NCBI RefSeq assembly: GCF_006440775.1
Contig: NZ_VFTZ01000004.1
Location: 124,001 to 188,000 of the forward strand
DNA: 64,000 nt
From: Mesorhizobium sp. B2-7-2
Lineage (GTDB): Bacteria > Pseudomonadota > Alphaproteobacteria > Rhizobiales > Rhizobiaceae
Direction: 5' to 3'
How positions within the stretch are numbered: the stretch's first letter is position 1; every line of letters starts with the position of its first letter. The notes beneath the pieces are model-generated. The model did no database searches, was not told the origin of the DNA, and saw nothing but the letters and a program-made list of their open reading frames with translations. Both the position numbers and the translations under genes were made by a program. Shown here one piece after another: positions 28,363 to 37,285 of this stretch.

Positions 28363-29505
28363 ATGAGCACTGCAAACAAACCGCGCATCGTCGTCCTGGG
28401 AGCGGGCTTTGGCGGCCTGGAACTGACGACGCTGCTGTCCGAGGCAATGGGCGACGGCATCGATGTCACGCTCATCGACAAGAGCGACGCCTTCGTGTTC
28501 GGCTTTTCGAAACTCGACGTTATGTTCGGCCTGAAGGCGGCGGGGGCGGTCCGCTTGCCCTACAACCGTTACGCCAAGCCCGGCGTGAAATTGCTGAGGC
28601 GCACCATCACTGCGATCGATCCAGAAAGGCGCCGTGTCACCACCGACGACGGTGTCTACGATGCCGATTACCTGATTGTCGCGCTTGGCGCTGAATATGA
28701 TTTCGACGCTACGCCTGGGCTGTCGGGCACCAACGAGTTCTATTCGGTTGCCGGCGCGGATCGGCTGCGCGACGTGTTGCCGGGCTTCAAGAAAGGCAGG
28801 GCGATGGTCGGCGTCTGCGGCGCGCCCTACAAATGCCCGCCGGCCCCGAGCGAATGCGTGTTGATGCTGCATGACTATCTGGTACGGCAAGGCGTGCGCG
28901 AGGCCTGTGAGATATCGCTGGTGCTCCCGCTCGGCAGCCCGGTGCCGCCGTCGCCCGATACCTCGAAGGCGCTGCTTGCGGCTTTCGCCGAGCGCGGCAT
29001 CAAGTTCATTCCCAGCCGTCGCGTCGCCTCGGTCGACAATAGCCGAAACGTGGCGGTGCTCGACGACGGCACCGAAATGCCGTTCGACCTTTTCCTCGGC
29101 GTCCCCAAACATCGCGTGCCGCCGGTCGTGCTGGAAAGCGGCATGTCGGAGAACGGCTGGATCCCGGTCAACCCGCGCACGCTCGAGACGAAATACCGGA
29201 ATGTCTACGCGGTCGGTGACGGCGCCAACACCGGGACGCCCAAGGCCGGCGTCTTCGCCGAAGGTGCCGCGCGCGCCGTTGCCTCAGCACTCGTCGCCAA
29301 GCTGCGTGGCAGCGGAAACGGCACGCTCTATGACGGCTTCGGCACCTGTTACATCGAATTCGGTGGCGGCCGCATCGGCAAGGTCGAGGTCGATTTCTTT
29401 TCTGGCCCCGCGCCGACAGGCAACTACTATGAGCCGTCGGTGGCGTTGCGTGCCGACAAGGAAAAGTTCGGCTCAAGTCGACGGTCGCGCTGGTTCGGCT
29501 CGTAA
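28363..29505 (+). CDS. SQR/FCSD-like FAD-dependent oxidoreductase
   Basis: 380-residue two-dinucleotide-fold flavoprotein. Seen: the N-terminal IVVLGAGFGGLE, the LIVALGAEYDFDATPGL joint, and the second FAD motif NVYAVGDGANTGTPKAGVFAEGAA. Cysteines at 152, 158 and 165 (VCGAPYKCPPAPSEC) and one near 330 (GFGTCYIEFGGGRIGKVEVDFF) recall the redox cysteines of sulfide:quinone reductases and flavocytochrome c sulfide dehydrogenases. There is no signal peptide or obvious membrane anchor. With the adjacent peroxiredoxin it may form a thiol or sulfur stress unit; substrate unproven. AGGGGA precedes the ATG at a good distance. Confidence 0.82.
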   Translation: MSTANKPRIVVLGAGFGGLELTTLLSEAMGDGIDVTLIDKSDAFVFGFSKLDVMFGLKAAGAVRLPYNRYAKPGVKLLRRTITAIDPERRRVTTDDGVYDADYLIVALGAEYDFDATPGLSGTNEFYSVAGADRLRDVLPGFKKGRAMVGVCGAPYKCPPAPSECVLMLHDYLVRQGVREACEISLVLPLGSPVPPSPDTSKALLAAFAERGIKFIPSRRVASVDNSRNVAVLDDGTEMPFDLFLGVPKHRVPPVVLESGMSENGWIPVNPRTLETKYRNVYAVGDGANTGTPKAGVFAEGAARAVASALVAKLRGSGNGTLYDGFGTCYIEFGGGRIGKVEVDFFSGPAPTGNYYEPSVALRADKEKFGSSRRSRWFGS

Positions 29506-29591
29506 GCCTGTGACAACCGCAGTGATGGGCGAGGACGCCGCCGCCAGACTGCGGCGCACCGGCAAATCCGGAGGCGGTCTGTCAGCTGCCC

Positions 29592-30032
29592 TCAGCCGTT
29601 TGCTGCCGACGGCAGTTCGAACAAGGTGGCGCCGTTCTCGCGCCCTCGGTCGACATAACCGATCACGCGGAACCATTTCGCGACGTCGGGCCTGTTCAGC
29701 CAACTGCGCGAATGGACGGGAAGGTTGCCGGCCAGCGCCTGGACATGGCGGATGTGGCGCTTGCAGAAGCGGACAGTCGTGGCGTTGAAGAAGTCCTCCC
29801 GCGCGGCAAAGAGCGTGTCGGCGGCGCCCGCGTGCTCATGCCAGGCGATGATCGCCACCGTCCTGTCGTCCTGCACGAGCGCATGCGCCCGGCCTTCCTT
29901 CAGGTTCATCATCAGATTGTCATAGGCGCTTTTGCTGTCCTTGCCGGCCGCCACATATTCGTCCGACATTCGCGTGGACAGGCCGCGGAAAACATCTTCC
30001 AGGTCTCCGACCGTCGCCGCGCGTGCTCTCAT
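29592..30032 (-). CDS. Conserved hypothetical, possible GNAT acetyltransferase
   Basis: 146 residues. It begins MRARAATVGDLEDVFRGLSTRMSDEY, which resembles the first strand-helix unit of GNAT N-acetyltransferases, and continues with LVQDDRTVAIIAWHEHA (central strands) and LNRPDVAKWFRVIGYVDRGRENGATLFELP. The usual acetyl-CoA Q/RxxGxG/A loop is not visible, so this may be a relic fold or a phage-type variant. The start at 30032 has GGAGGAG 3-9 bases upstream. Convergent with the flavoprotein gene. Confidence 0.65.
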   Translation of the reverse strand: MRARAATVGDLEDVFRGLSTRMSDEYVAAGKDSKSAYDNLMMNLKEGRAHALVQDDRTVAIIAWHEHAGAADTLFAAREDFFNATTVRFCKRHIRHVQALAGNLPVHSRSWLNRPDVAKWFRVIGYVDRGRENGATLFELPSAANG

Positions 30033-30369
30033 TTCTCCTCCTGACAGCCCGCCAGCAGTTTGCCCCAAGGAACAGGGATCACCAAGAAAATCAAATTCCC
30101 GATCCGGGGTGTACGCGCAATCTTGTTCCGCACGGAAGTGCCCGACCGCTGATCACGCTCGCATATCAGCGTTGGCTTGAGATCGCTTTTCCGCTGTCGG
30201 ATCCCGGCGGCGGCGGCAATACAGACATCTGGCGGCCGATCTTGCCGCTGGCCTCACGCTGGCGACGACGGCGAGAGAAAGCGTGTCGTTGAATTCATTG
30301 CAGCCCTGCCGTAAAAGGCGCAAGTTCTCGATGGCCTGCAAGGTCTGACTGCAGCGTTAGGGGTATGCA
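30033..30369. other. 337-base gap without a recognisable gene
   Basis: Divergent gap between the acetyltransferase-like gene and the UDP-glucuronate epimerase gene. No convincing open frame, repeat or RNA gene was found. A TAGGGG at 30356-30361 is the likely ribosome binding site for the TTG-started epimerase. Promoters are presumably here but no clear -35/-10 pair stands out. Confidence 0.5.
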
Positions 30370-31389
30370 TTGACGTCGAGCAGGCCGATCCTGGTCACCG
30401 GCGCAGCCGGCTTCATAGGTTTTCACCTTTGCCAGAGGCTGCTTGCCGAAGGCCGGCAGGTCGTCGGCCTCGATTCCATGAACGAGTATTACGACGTCAC
30501 CTTGAAGCAGGCGCGGCTCGAGCGGCTGAAGGCGTTCTCAAACTTTCATTTCGAGCATGTCGATCTCGCCGACCGCGATGGCATCTCGGGGGTCTTTGCG
30601 TCGGTCGCGCCGCAGATCGTCGTCAACCTCGCCGCGCAGGCGGGCGTCCGCTACTCGCTGGTCAATCCGCATGTCTATGCGCAAAGCAATCTAAACGGCT
30701 TCCTCAACATCCTGGAAGGGTGCCGGCAGGCCTCGGTCGGCCATCTCGTCTATGCATCGTCAAGCTCGATCTATGGCGGCAGCACGCGCATGCCGTTCTC
30801 GGTGCATGATTCCGCCGACCATCCCCTCAGCCTCTATGCCGCCAGCAAGAAGGCAAACGAGCTGATGGCCCACACCTACAGCCATCTGTTCGGGCTGCCG
30901 ACGACGGGCCTGCGCTTCTTCACCGTCTACGGTCCGTGGGGACGGCCCGACATGGCCTTGTTCATCTTCACCAAGGCCATCCTCGCAGGCCAGCCGATCG
31001 ATGTCTTCAACCATGGCAACATGCAACGGGATTTCACCTACATCGACGACATCATCGAGGGAGTGGCCCGCGTCATGCAGCATCCAGCGACGCCCAATCG
31101 CGATTGGACAAGCGCTGCGCCGGACCCCGCGACGAGCACCGCGCCGTTCAGGATCCATAACATCGGCGACAGCTCGCCTGTCGAGCTCAGCCGGCTGATC
31201 GACGTTCTGGAAGACGCTCTCGGGCGCAAGGCAATCCGCAACCTGATGCCGCTGCAGCCGGGCGATGTGCCTGCGACTTATGCCGACGTCGCCTCGCTCG
31301 AGGCGGTGATCGGCTTCAAGCCCAGGATCCCGATCGAGATCGGCGTCCCGCGCTTCGTCGAATGGTATCGGGATTTCTACCAGGTCTGA
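30370..31389 (+). CDS. lpsL: UDP-glucuronate 4-epimerase (LpsL-like)
   Basis: 339-residue extended SDR making UDP-galacturonate from UDP-glucuronate for lipopolysaccharide or capsule. Seen: TGAAGFIGFHLCQRLL, the SSSSIYGGSTRMPF catalytic serines, Tyr/Lys in SLYAASKKANELMAHTYSHLFGLPTTGLRFFTVYGPWGRPDMALF (a hallmark of this subfamily), and HGNMQRDFTYIDDIIEG. The start is the TTG at 30370: there is no in-frame ATG near it, the family N-terminus begins here, and TAGGGG lies about 8 bases upstream. A repeat and a convergent MFS gene follow. Confidence 0.88.
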   Translation: MTSSRPILVTGAAGFIGFHLCQRLLAEGRQVVGLDSMNEYYDVTLKQARLERLKAFSNFHFEHVDLADRDGISGVFASVAPQIVVNLAAQAGVRYSLVNPHVYAQSNLNGFLNILEGCRQASVGHLVYASSSSIYGGSTRMPFSVHDSADHPLSLYAASKKANELMAHTYSHLFGLPTTGLRFFTVYGPWGRPDMALFIFTKAILAGQPIDVFNHGNMQRDFTYIDDIIEGVARVMQHPATPNRDWTSAAPDPATSTAPFRIHNIGDSSPVELSRLIDVLEDALGRKAIRNLMPLQPGDVPATYADVASLEAVIGFKPRIPIEIGVPRFVEWYRDFYQV

Positions 31390-31398
31390 TTGCAGGTC

Positions 31399-31490
31399 AG
31401 AGCAATTCCAGGAAAAGTGTGAGCGGTTGAGTTCGGCGCCTTCGCCGTAACCTTCCGTCTGGAATTGCGTCAAAAACAAAGGGATGGAGC
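31399..31490. repeat. Rhizobiales intergenic repeat (AGAGCAATTCCAGGAAAAG type), copy 1
   Basis: Begins AGAGCAATTCCAGGAAAAGTG and ends CTTCCGTCTGGAATTGCGTC followed by AAAAACAAAGGGATGGAGC. The two ends (CAATTCCAG and CTGGAATTG) are inverted copies, so it folds. A shorter relative is at 54776-54852. It lies between the convergent lpsL and MFS genes and may help end both transcripts. Confidence 0.7.
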
Positions 31491-31516
31491 GGCGACCAAC
31501 CGAGCTCGCCGCTCGT

Positions 31517-32827
31517 TCAGTCGGCCCGGCGTGCCTGCCTGTCGATCCAAAGCGCGACCAGCGTGCAGGCGGCGCCCGAAAGCAGGTAGGCGCCGGCGGC
31601 GATGAGGCCGAAATTGCCGGCCAGGAGCAGCGCCGCGAGCGGCGCGAAGCCGGCGCCGAACATCCAGGCCAGGTCCGATGTCACCGCCGAGCCGGTATAG
31701 CGGTGCTGGCGCGAGAAGCTCGATGCGACGACGCCCGAGGATTGCCCGAAGCTCAAGCCCAGCAGGATGAAGCCGAGCACCATGAATACCGTCTCGCCAA
31801 AGGTGCCGCCGTTGAGAAGTTGTGGGGCAAAGCCGCTGAAGGCTGCGATGGCGACGGCGCCGCCGCCGAGCAGGGCGCGGCGTCCGACACGGTCGGCCAG
31901 CGGACCCGATGCAACGATCGCTGCAATGCCGAACAGCGCGCTCACCGCTTCGATGACCAGGAAACGTTCCGGACCTTCATTGGTGAACAGGAACACCCAG
32001 GACAGCGGGAACACCGTCACCATATGGAACAGGGCGAAGCTCGCCAGCGGCGCGAAGGCGCCGACGACGACGTTGCGTCCTTCCGTCCGAACCATCTCCC
32101 TGATGCGCGTCGGCTGCAGGTCGCCGCTCTCGTAGAGTTTCGAGAATTCGGGGGTGACCACGATGCGCAGCCTGGCAAACAGCGCCACGACGTTGATGGC
32201 GAAGGCGACGAAGAAGGGATAGCGCCAGCCCCAGGCGAAGAAGTCGTCGGCCGAGAGGTTGGCGACGAAGAAGGCAAATAGCGAGCTTGCCACGATGAGT
32301 CCGATCGGCGCGCCGAGCTGCGGGATCATCGCATAGATGCCGCGCCGGTTCTGCGGCGCATTCAGCGCCAGGAGGGAGGGCAGTCCGTCCCATGTCCCGC
32401 CGAGCGCCAGGCCCTGCAGGAAGCGGGTGAGCGCCAGCAGCCAGGCGGCGACCGCGCCGACATCCTCATAGGAGGGCAGGAACGCCATGGCGACCGTCGA
32501 GGTGCCGAGCAGGAACAGCGCGATCGTCAGCTTGGCGCCGCGGCCATAGGCGCGGTCGATCGCCATGAACAGCACCGTGCCGAACGGGCGCGCGATGAAG
32601 GCCAGCGCGAAGATGGCGAAGGAGTAGAGCGTTCCGACCAGCGGGTCGTGCGTTGGGAACACAAGCTTGGGGAACACGATCACGGAAGCGATCGCATAGA
32701 CGAAGAAATCGAAGAATTCCGACGTCCTGCCGATGATCACGCCGACCGCGATATCGCCCGCGCTGACCTGGCCGTGATGCGAGCCGATCAGCCTGCTGTC
32801 CGTGTCGGAAGTCGAAGTTTCAGCCAT
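31517..32827 (-). CDS. MFS transporter, metabolite:H+ symporter (MHS) type
   Basis: 436-residue inner-membrane carrier with about twelve hydrophobic segments. Seen: the N-terminal VIIGRTSEFFDFFVYAIASVIVFPKLVFP and the loop RPFGTVLFMAIDRAYGRGAKLT, which is the MHS version of the MFS A-motif, plus a second-half equivalent (GPLADRVGRRALLGGG). MHS members carry proline/betaine, citrate, shikimate or dicarboxylates; the substrate cannot be assigned here. The ATG at 32827 is chosen over an upstream TTG. It is divergent from cyoA across a 261-base gap containing tandem repeats and a palindrome. Confidence 0.85.
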   Translation of the reverse strand: MAETSTSDTDSRLIGSHHGQVSAGDIAVGVIIGRTSEFFDFFVYAIASVIVFPKLVFPTHDPLVGTLYSFAIFALAFIARPFGTVLFMAIDRAYGRGAKLTIALFLLGTSTVAMAFLPSYEDVGAVAAWLLALTRFLQGLALGGTWDGLPSLLALNAPQNRRGIYAMIPQLGAPIGLIVASSLFAFFVANLSADDFFAWGWRYPFFVAFAINVVALFARLRIVVTPEFSKLYESGDLQPTRIREMVRTEGRNVVVGAFAPLASFALFHMVTVFPLSWVFLFTNEGPERFLVIEAVSALFGIAAIVASGPLADRVGRRALLGGGAVAIAAFSGFAPQLLNGGTFGETVFMVLGFILLGLSFGQSSGVVASSFSRQHRYTGSAVTSDLAWMFGAGFAPLAALLLAGNFGLIAAGAYLLSGAACTLVALWIDRQARRAD

Positions 32828-32868
32828 CGTTTCCGTCGAGCTCAAGTTCGGAACGCGATTGTCGTCGT

Positions 32869-32934
32869 CCCGATGCGATGTTGTCGTTATCCAGATGCGA
32901 CGCTGTCGTCATCCAGATGCGATGTTGTCGTCAT
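32869..32934. repeat. Three tandem 22-base repeats in the MFS-cyoA gap
   Basis: Units at 32869-32890, 32891-32912 and 32913-32934 share the core GATGCGA(T/C)G(T/C)TGTCGT(C/T)AT; units 1 and 3 differ at two positions and units 2 and 3 at two. A partial copy precedes them at about 32855-32868. Because 22 bases is close to two helical turns, each unit presents the same DNA face. They are upstream of both divergent genes. Confidence 0.8.
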
Positions 32935-32977
32935 CCCATTATGCGTGCACACTTTCGCGAAAGCCATACCGGCTGGG

Positions 32978-32998
32978 CATTGGACAAATTGTCCAATG
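32978..32998. promoter_or_regulatory. 21-base perfect palindrome upstream of cyoA
   Basis: CATTGGACAA and TTGTCCAATG flank a single central A (position 32988) as a perfect dyad, 90 bases before the cyoA ATG. The size and symmetry suggest a dimeric regulator's operator. A second, shorter palindrome CTTTCGCGAAAG is at 32952-32963. The cognate protein is unknown. Confidence 0.6.
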
Positions 32999-33088
32999 TC
33001 GTCGCCGTGCCCGCGGCAGTAGCCGTTGGTCCATATCGCATCGCAACCTGCACAGATCCTGCTGCAGGGCCATCGAGGGCAGCGTTTG

Positions 33089-34270
33089 ATGAGACGATCC
33101 GGAGCCTTGCTTCTTTTTCCGCTCGCCGTGCTGCTGAGCGGCTGCGATCTTGTCGTGCTGGCGCCCGCGGGCGACGTGGCAGTGCAGCAGCGCGACCTGC
33201 TCGTCGTCTCGACCCTTTTGATGCTGCTCATCATCCTGCCGGTCATGGCGCTGACCGTGCTGTTCGCCTGGCGCTACCGGCAATCCAGCACCACGGCGAT
33301 CTACACGCCGGACTGGGACCATTCGACCAAGCTGGAGCTGGTGATCTGGGCGGCACCCCTGCTCGTCATCATCTGCCTCGGCGCGCTCACTTGGCTCGGC
33401 TCCCATCTGCTCGATCCCTACCGGCGCATCGACCGGATCGAACCAGGACAGCCGGTCACCCAGAACCACAAGCCGCTCAGGGTCGACGTCGTCGCGCTGG
33501 ATTGGAAATGGCTCTTCATCTATCCGGATTACGGCATTGCTTCCGTCAACGAGCTGGCGGCGCCGGTCAACCAGCCGATCGACTTCCGCATCACCTCCTC
33601 GACGGTGATGAACTCCTTCTACATTCCGGCCCTTGCCGGGCAGATTTACGCCATGCCCGCCATGGAGACGAAGCTGCACGCGGTCATCAACCGTCCAGGC
33701 ACCTATTCCGGCTTCTCGGCCAACTACAGCGGCGCCGGCTTCTCCGGCATGCGCTTTGCGTTCCACGGGCTCTCCGATCAGGCCTTCGGCGAGTGGGTTA
33801 CGCAGACCAAAGGTGCGCAGGCTACGCTTAGCCGCGAGACCTATCTCGATCTCGAGCGTCCGAGCGAGAACGAGCCGGTCCGCCACTATGCCTCCGTCGA
33901 TCCCGACCTCTATGGCGCGATCCTCAATCTGTGCGTCGAGCGCGGCAAGATGTGCATGAACGAGATGATGTCGATTGACGCCAAGGGCGGCCTTGGGCTG
34001 GCCGGCGTGCGCAACACCTTGCCGCTGCAATACGACAAGCTTGCCCGGCGCGGCGCGGTGTTCGGCAACGATCCGTCCTATGTCGCCAGCATCTGCACGG
34101 CGGAGGAGGCAGCCGCCGCTTCGCGCGCGGCCCGCGATGCCGGCGCGAAATATTGGCCGGTGCGCGATCTTTCCCCGCTGCGCGGGGCAGGGCTGCTCAG
34201 TCCAGGGGAAGGCAGCCGCCGCGCCGACGCCGAGACGCCGTCGCTCGGCCTGCTGCGCTTCGAATTGTGA
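33089..34270 (+). CDS. cyoA: Quinol oxidase subunit II
   Basis: 393-residue subunit of a haem-copper quinol oxidase. Lipoprotein signal MRRSGALLLFPLAVLLSGC with lipobox LSGC (Cys19), two membrane segments (about 40-62 and 82-105), then a periplasmic cupredoxin domain (LDWKWLFIYPDYGIASVNELAAPVNQPI, FYIPALAGQIYAMPAMETKL). The Cys/His/Met ligands of a CuA centre are replaced (SANYSGAGFSGMRF), as expected of a quinol rather than a cytochrome c oxidase. The C-terminus carries an extra about 100 residues rich in Ala and Arg. The ATG at 33089 follows GAGGG and starts at the signal peptide. Confidence 0.93.
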   Translation: MRRSGALLLFPLAVLLSGCDLVVLAPAGDVAVQQRDLLVVSTLLMLLIILPVMALTVLFAWRYRQSSTTAIYTPDWDHSTKLELVIWAAPLLVIICLGALTWLGSHLLDPYRRIDRIEPGQPVTQNHKPLRVDVVALDWKWLFIYPDYGIASVNELAAPVNQPIDFRITSSTVMNSFYIPALAGQIYAMPAMETKLHAVINRPGTYSGFSANYSGAGFSGMRFAFHGLSDQAFGEWVTQTKGAQATLSRETYLDLERPSENEPVRHYASVDPDLYGAILNLCVERGKMCMNEMMSIDAKGGLGLAGVRNTLPLQYDKLARRGAVFGNDPSYVASICTAEEAAAASRAARDAGAKYWPVRDLSPLRGAGLLSPGEGSRRADAETPSLGLLRFEL

Positions 34271-34280
34271 GGGATGACGG

Positions 34281-36278
34281 ATGCCTGAGACGCTGACCAA
34301 GTTCATCTTCGGCCGCCTCACTCTGGAGTCGCTGCCGCTGCACGAGCCGATCGTCGTCGTCACCTTCATCGTCGTGGCGTTGGGCGGCCTCGCGGTGCTC
34401 GGCGCGGTCACCTATTTCAAGCTTTGGGGCTATCTGTGGCGCGAGTGGTTCACCAGCGTCGACCACAAGAAGATCGGCATCATGTACATGGCGCTCGGCC
34501 TCGTCATGTTGCTGCGCGGCTTCTCAGACGCCATCATGATGCGCCTGCAGCAGGCCATCGCCTTCAACGGTTCCGAGGGTTATCTCAACGCTCACCACTA
34601 CGACCAGATCTTCACCGCCCATGGCGTGATCATGATCTTCTTCGTGGCGATGCCTTTCGTCACCGGGCTGATGAACTTCGTCGTGCCGCTGCAGATCGGC
34701 GCGCGCGACGTCTCCTTCCCTTTCCTCAACAATTTCAGCTTCTGGATGACGGTCGGCGGCGCCATCCTGGTCATGGCCTCGCTGTTCGTCGGCGAGTTCG
34801 CCCGCACCGGCTGGCTGGCCTATCCGCCGCTCTCCGGCATCAATTATAGTCCCGACGTCGGCGTCGATTACTACATCTGGGCGCTGCAGGTTGCCGGCGT
34901 CGGCACGACATTGTCGGGCATCAACCTGATCTGCACCATCATCAAGATGCGCGCCCCCGGCATGACCATGATGCGCATGCCGGTCTTCACCTGGACCTCG
35001 CTCTGCACCAACGTGCTGATCGTGGCGTCCTTCCCGGTGCTGACGGCGGTGCTGACGTTGCTAGCGCTCGACCGCTATGTCGGCACCAACTTTTTCACCA
35101 ACGACTTCGGCGGCAACCCGATGATGTATGTGAACCTCATCTGGATATGGGGCCACCCCGAGGTCTACATCCTCATCCTGCCGCTGTTCGGCGTCTTCTC
35201 CGAGGTCACCTCGACCTTTTCCGGCAAGCGCTTGTTCGGCTACACCTCGATGGTCTACGCCACGATAGTCATCACCATCCTGTCCTATCTCGTCTGGCTG
35301 CACCACTTCTTCACCATGGGCTCCGGCGCCAGCGTCAATTCCTTCTTCGGAATCACCACGATGATCATCTCGATCCCGACCGGGGCGAAGATATTCAACT
35401 GGCTGTTCACCATGTATCGCGGCCGCATTCGCTTCGAATTGCCGATGATGTGGACGGTGGCCTTCATGCTCACCTTCGTCGTCGGCGGCATGACCGGCGT
35501 GCTGCTTGCCGTGCCGCCCGCCGACTTCGTGCTGCACAACAGCCTGTTTCTGATCGCGCATTTCCATAACGTCATCATCGGCGGCGTGCTCTTCGGCCTG
35601 TTCGCCGGCATCGCCTACTGGTGGCCCAAGGCCTTCGGCTTCAGGCTCGATCCGTTCTGGGGCAAGGTCTCGTTCTGGTGCTGGGTGCTCGGCTTCTGGC
35701 TCGCCTTCATGCCGCTCTATATTCTCGGCCTGATGGGCGTGACGCGTCGCATGCGCGTCTTCGACGATCCCTCGCTGCAGATCTGGTTCGTGATCGCCGC
35801 TTTCGGCGCCGTGCTGATCGCCTGCGGCATCGCCGCCTTCCTGGTCCAGATATTCGTCTCCATCCGCAAGCGCGAAGCGCTGGCCGATCACACCGGCGAT
35901 CCCTGGGACGGCCGCACCCTCGAATGGTCGACCTCCTCGCCGCCGCCGGCCTACAACTTCGCCTTCACGCCGGTCATTCGCGACAACGACGCCTGGTTCG
36001 ACATGAAGAAGGCCGGCTACCGGCGCCCGCTGTCCGGATTCAAACCGATCCACATGCCTCGCAACACCGGCACCGGCGTCGTCCTGGCGGTGTTCAGCGT
36101 CGCGCTCGGCTTCGGCCTGATCTGGTACATGTGGTGGCTGGCGGCACTGAGCTTCGTCTGCCTCATCGCAACCGCGATCGGCCACACCTTCAACTACCAC
36201 CGCGACTTCGACATTCCGGCTGCCGAGGTCGCGCAAACGGAAGAGGCGAGAACGACGCTCCTCGCCGCCCAGGGCTAG
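34281..36278 (+). CDS. cyoB: Quinol oxidase subunit I
   Basis: 665-residue catalytic subunit that reduces oxygen to water and pumps protons. Seen: the low-spin haem ligand region [20 protein letters not shown], the CuB/Tyr segment [16 protein letters not shown], the paired CuB histidines WLHHFFTMG, the K-channel lysine region [16 protein letters not shown] and the HFHNVIIGG ligands to both haems. Length matches CyoB. It starts 10 bases after cyoA and ends 9 bases before cyoC. The haem type (o or a) at the active site cannot be read from sequence. Confidence 0.96.
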   Translation: MPETLTKFIFGRLTLESLPLHEPIVVVTFIVVALGGLAVLGAVTYFKLWGYLWREWFTSVDHKKIGIMYMALGLVMLLRGFSDAIMMRLQQAIAFNGSEGYLNAHHYDQIFTAHGVIMIFFVAMPFVTGLMNFVVPLQIGARDVSFPFLNNFSFWMTVGGAILVMASLFVGEFARTGWLAYPPLSGINYSPDVGVDYYIWALQVAGVGTTLSGINLICTIIKMRAPGMTMMRMPVFTWTSLCTNVLIVASFPVLTAVLTLLALDRYVGTNFFTNDFGGNPMMYVNLIWIWGHPEVYILILPLFGVFSEVTSTFSGKRLFGYTSMVYATIVITILSYLVWLHHFFTMGSGASVNSFFGITTMIISIPTGAKIFNWLFTMYRGRIRFELPMMWTVAFMLTFVVGGMTGVLLAVPPADFVLHNSLFLIAHFHNVIIGGVLFGLFAGIAYWWPKAFGFRLDPFWGKVSFWCWVLGFWLAFMPLYILGLMGVTRRMRVFDDPSLQIWFVIAAFGAVLIACGIAAFLVQIFVSIRKREALADHTGDPWDGRTLEWSTSSPPPAYNFAFTPVIRDNDAWFDMKKAGYRRPLSGFKPIHMPRNTGTGVVLAVFSVALGFGLIWYMWWLAALSFVCLIATAIGHTFNYHRDFDIPAAEVAQTEEARTTLLAAQG

Positions 36279-36287
36279 GAATTGAGC

Positions 36288-36914
36288 ATGGCATCGAGCG
36301 CGATCACGGCCGGCTCGGAACCGGTCTTCCACCTGGAAGAAGAGCACGCGCACGCCGAAGGCGGCAGCACCATGCTCGGCTTCTGGCTCTATCTGATGAG
36401 CGACTGCCTGATCTTCGCCATGCTGTTCGCGGCCTATGGCGTGCTCGGCGGCAATTACGCGGCGGGTCCGGCGCCGAAGGATCTGTTCGATCTTGGCCTG
36501 GTGGCGGTCAACACCACCATGCTGCTCTTGTCCTCGATCACCTATGGCTTTGCCATGCTGACCATGGACAAGGGCCGCGTCGGCGCGACGCAAGCCTGGC
36601 TCGTGGTGACCATCCTGTTCGGCCTGGCGTTCCTCTCCATCGAGCTCTACGAATTCGCGCACATGATCCATGAAGGCGCGACGCCGCAGCGCAGCGCCTT
36701 CCTGTCGTCCTTCTTCACCCTGGTCGGCACGCATGGCCTGCACGTGACCTTCGGCATCGTCTGGATGGTGACACTGATGGTGCAGGTCGCGAGACACGGC
36801 CTCATCGAGGCTAACCGCCGCCGGCTGATGTGCCTTTCGATGTTCTGGCACTTCCTCGACGTCGTCTGGATCGGCGTCTTCACCTTCGTCTACCTGATGG
36901 GGATGCTCAGATGA
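36288..36914 (+). CDS. cyoC: Quinol oxidase subunit III
   Basis: 208-residue membrane subunit with five hydrophobic helices. Seen: STMLGFWLYLMSDCLIFAMLFAAYGVL near the N-terminus and the conserved FTLVGTHGLHVTFGIVWM and MFWHFLDVVWIGVFTFVYLMG at the C-terminus. The ATG at 36288 has AGGA about 8 bases upstream; a TTG two codons earlier is less likely. Its stop overlaps the cyoD start by 4 bases. Confidence 0.95.
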   Translation: MASSAITAGSEPVFHLEEEHAHAEGGSTMLGFWLYLMSDCLIFAMLFAAYGVLGGNYAAGPAPKDLFDLGLVAVNTTMLLLSSITYGFAMLTMDKGRVGATQAWLVVTILFGLAFLSIELYEFAHMIHEGATPQRSAFLSSFFTLVGTHGLHVTFGIVWMVTLMVQVARHGLIEANRRRLMCLSMFWHFLDVVWIGVFTFVYLMGMLR

Positions 36915-37285
36915 GCGCTCATGATCATGCCGATCGCGACCACACCCATGGCGGCGCCGCGCACGGGTCGCTGAGGGGCTACCTGATCGGCTTCGTCCTG
37001 TCGGTGATCCTCACTGCCATCCCGTTCTGGATGGTCATGACCGGCGCCATGGACAACAAGCAGGCCGCGGCCATCATCATCATGGCCTTCGCGGTGGTGC
37101 AGATCGTGGTGCACATGGTCTTCTTCCTGCATATGACCCCTGCGTCGGAAGGCGGATGGTCGATGCTGGCGCTCATCTTCACAGTGATTCTCGTCGTCAT
37201 CGTGCTGAGCGGCTCGCTCTGGGTGATGTACCACCTCAACGCCAACATGATGCCCGGGCTCCACGAGATGCGGGAGATGCCATGA
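36911..37285 (+). CDS. cyoD: Quinol oxidase subunit IV
   Basis: 124-residue small subunit with three membrane segments after a His-rich N-terminus (MSAHDHADRDHTHGGAAHG), typical of CyoD. Seen: GYLIGFVLSVILTAIPFWMVM, AVVQIVVHMVFFLHM and ALIFTVILVVIVLSGSLWVMYHL. It is translationally coupled on both sides by ATGA overlaps, with cyoC and with the SURF1 gene. Confidence 0.95.
   Translation: MSAHDHADRDHTHGGAAHGSLRGYLIGFVLSVILTAIPFWMVMTGAMDNKQAAAIIIMAFAVVQIVVHMVFFLHMTPASEGGWSMLALIFTVILVVIVLSGSLWVMYHLNANMMPGLHEMREMP

Noticed and set aside
30033..30369. Small reverse gene in the gap before lpsL (30153-30341)
   Set aside because: 62 codons, no ribosome binding site, no recognisable motif and arginine-rich composition like other shadows.
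32869..32934. Possible CRISPR array
   Set aside because: The 22-base units abut without spacers and there are no cas genes; a plain tandem repeat.
35061..36851. 596-codon open frame opposite cyoB/cyoC
   Set aside because: Composed of His/Glu/Asp/Arg-rich sequence typical of reverse reading of membrane genes; cyoB and cyoC are certain.
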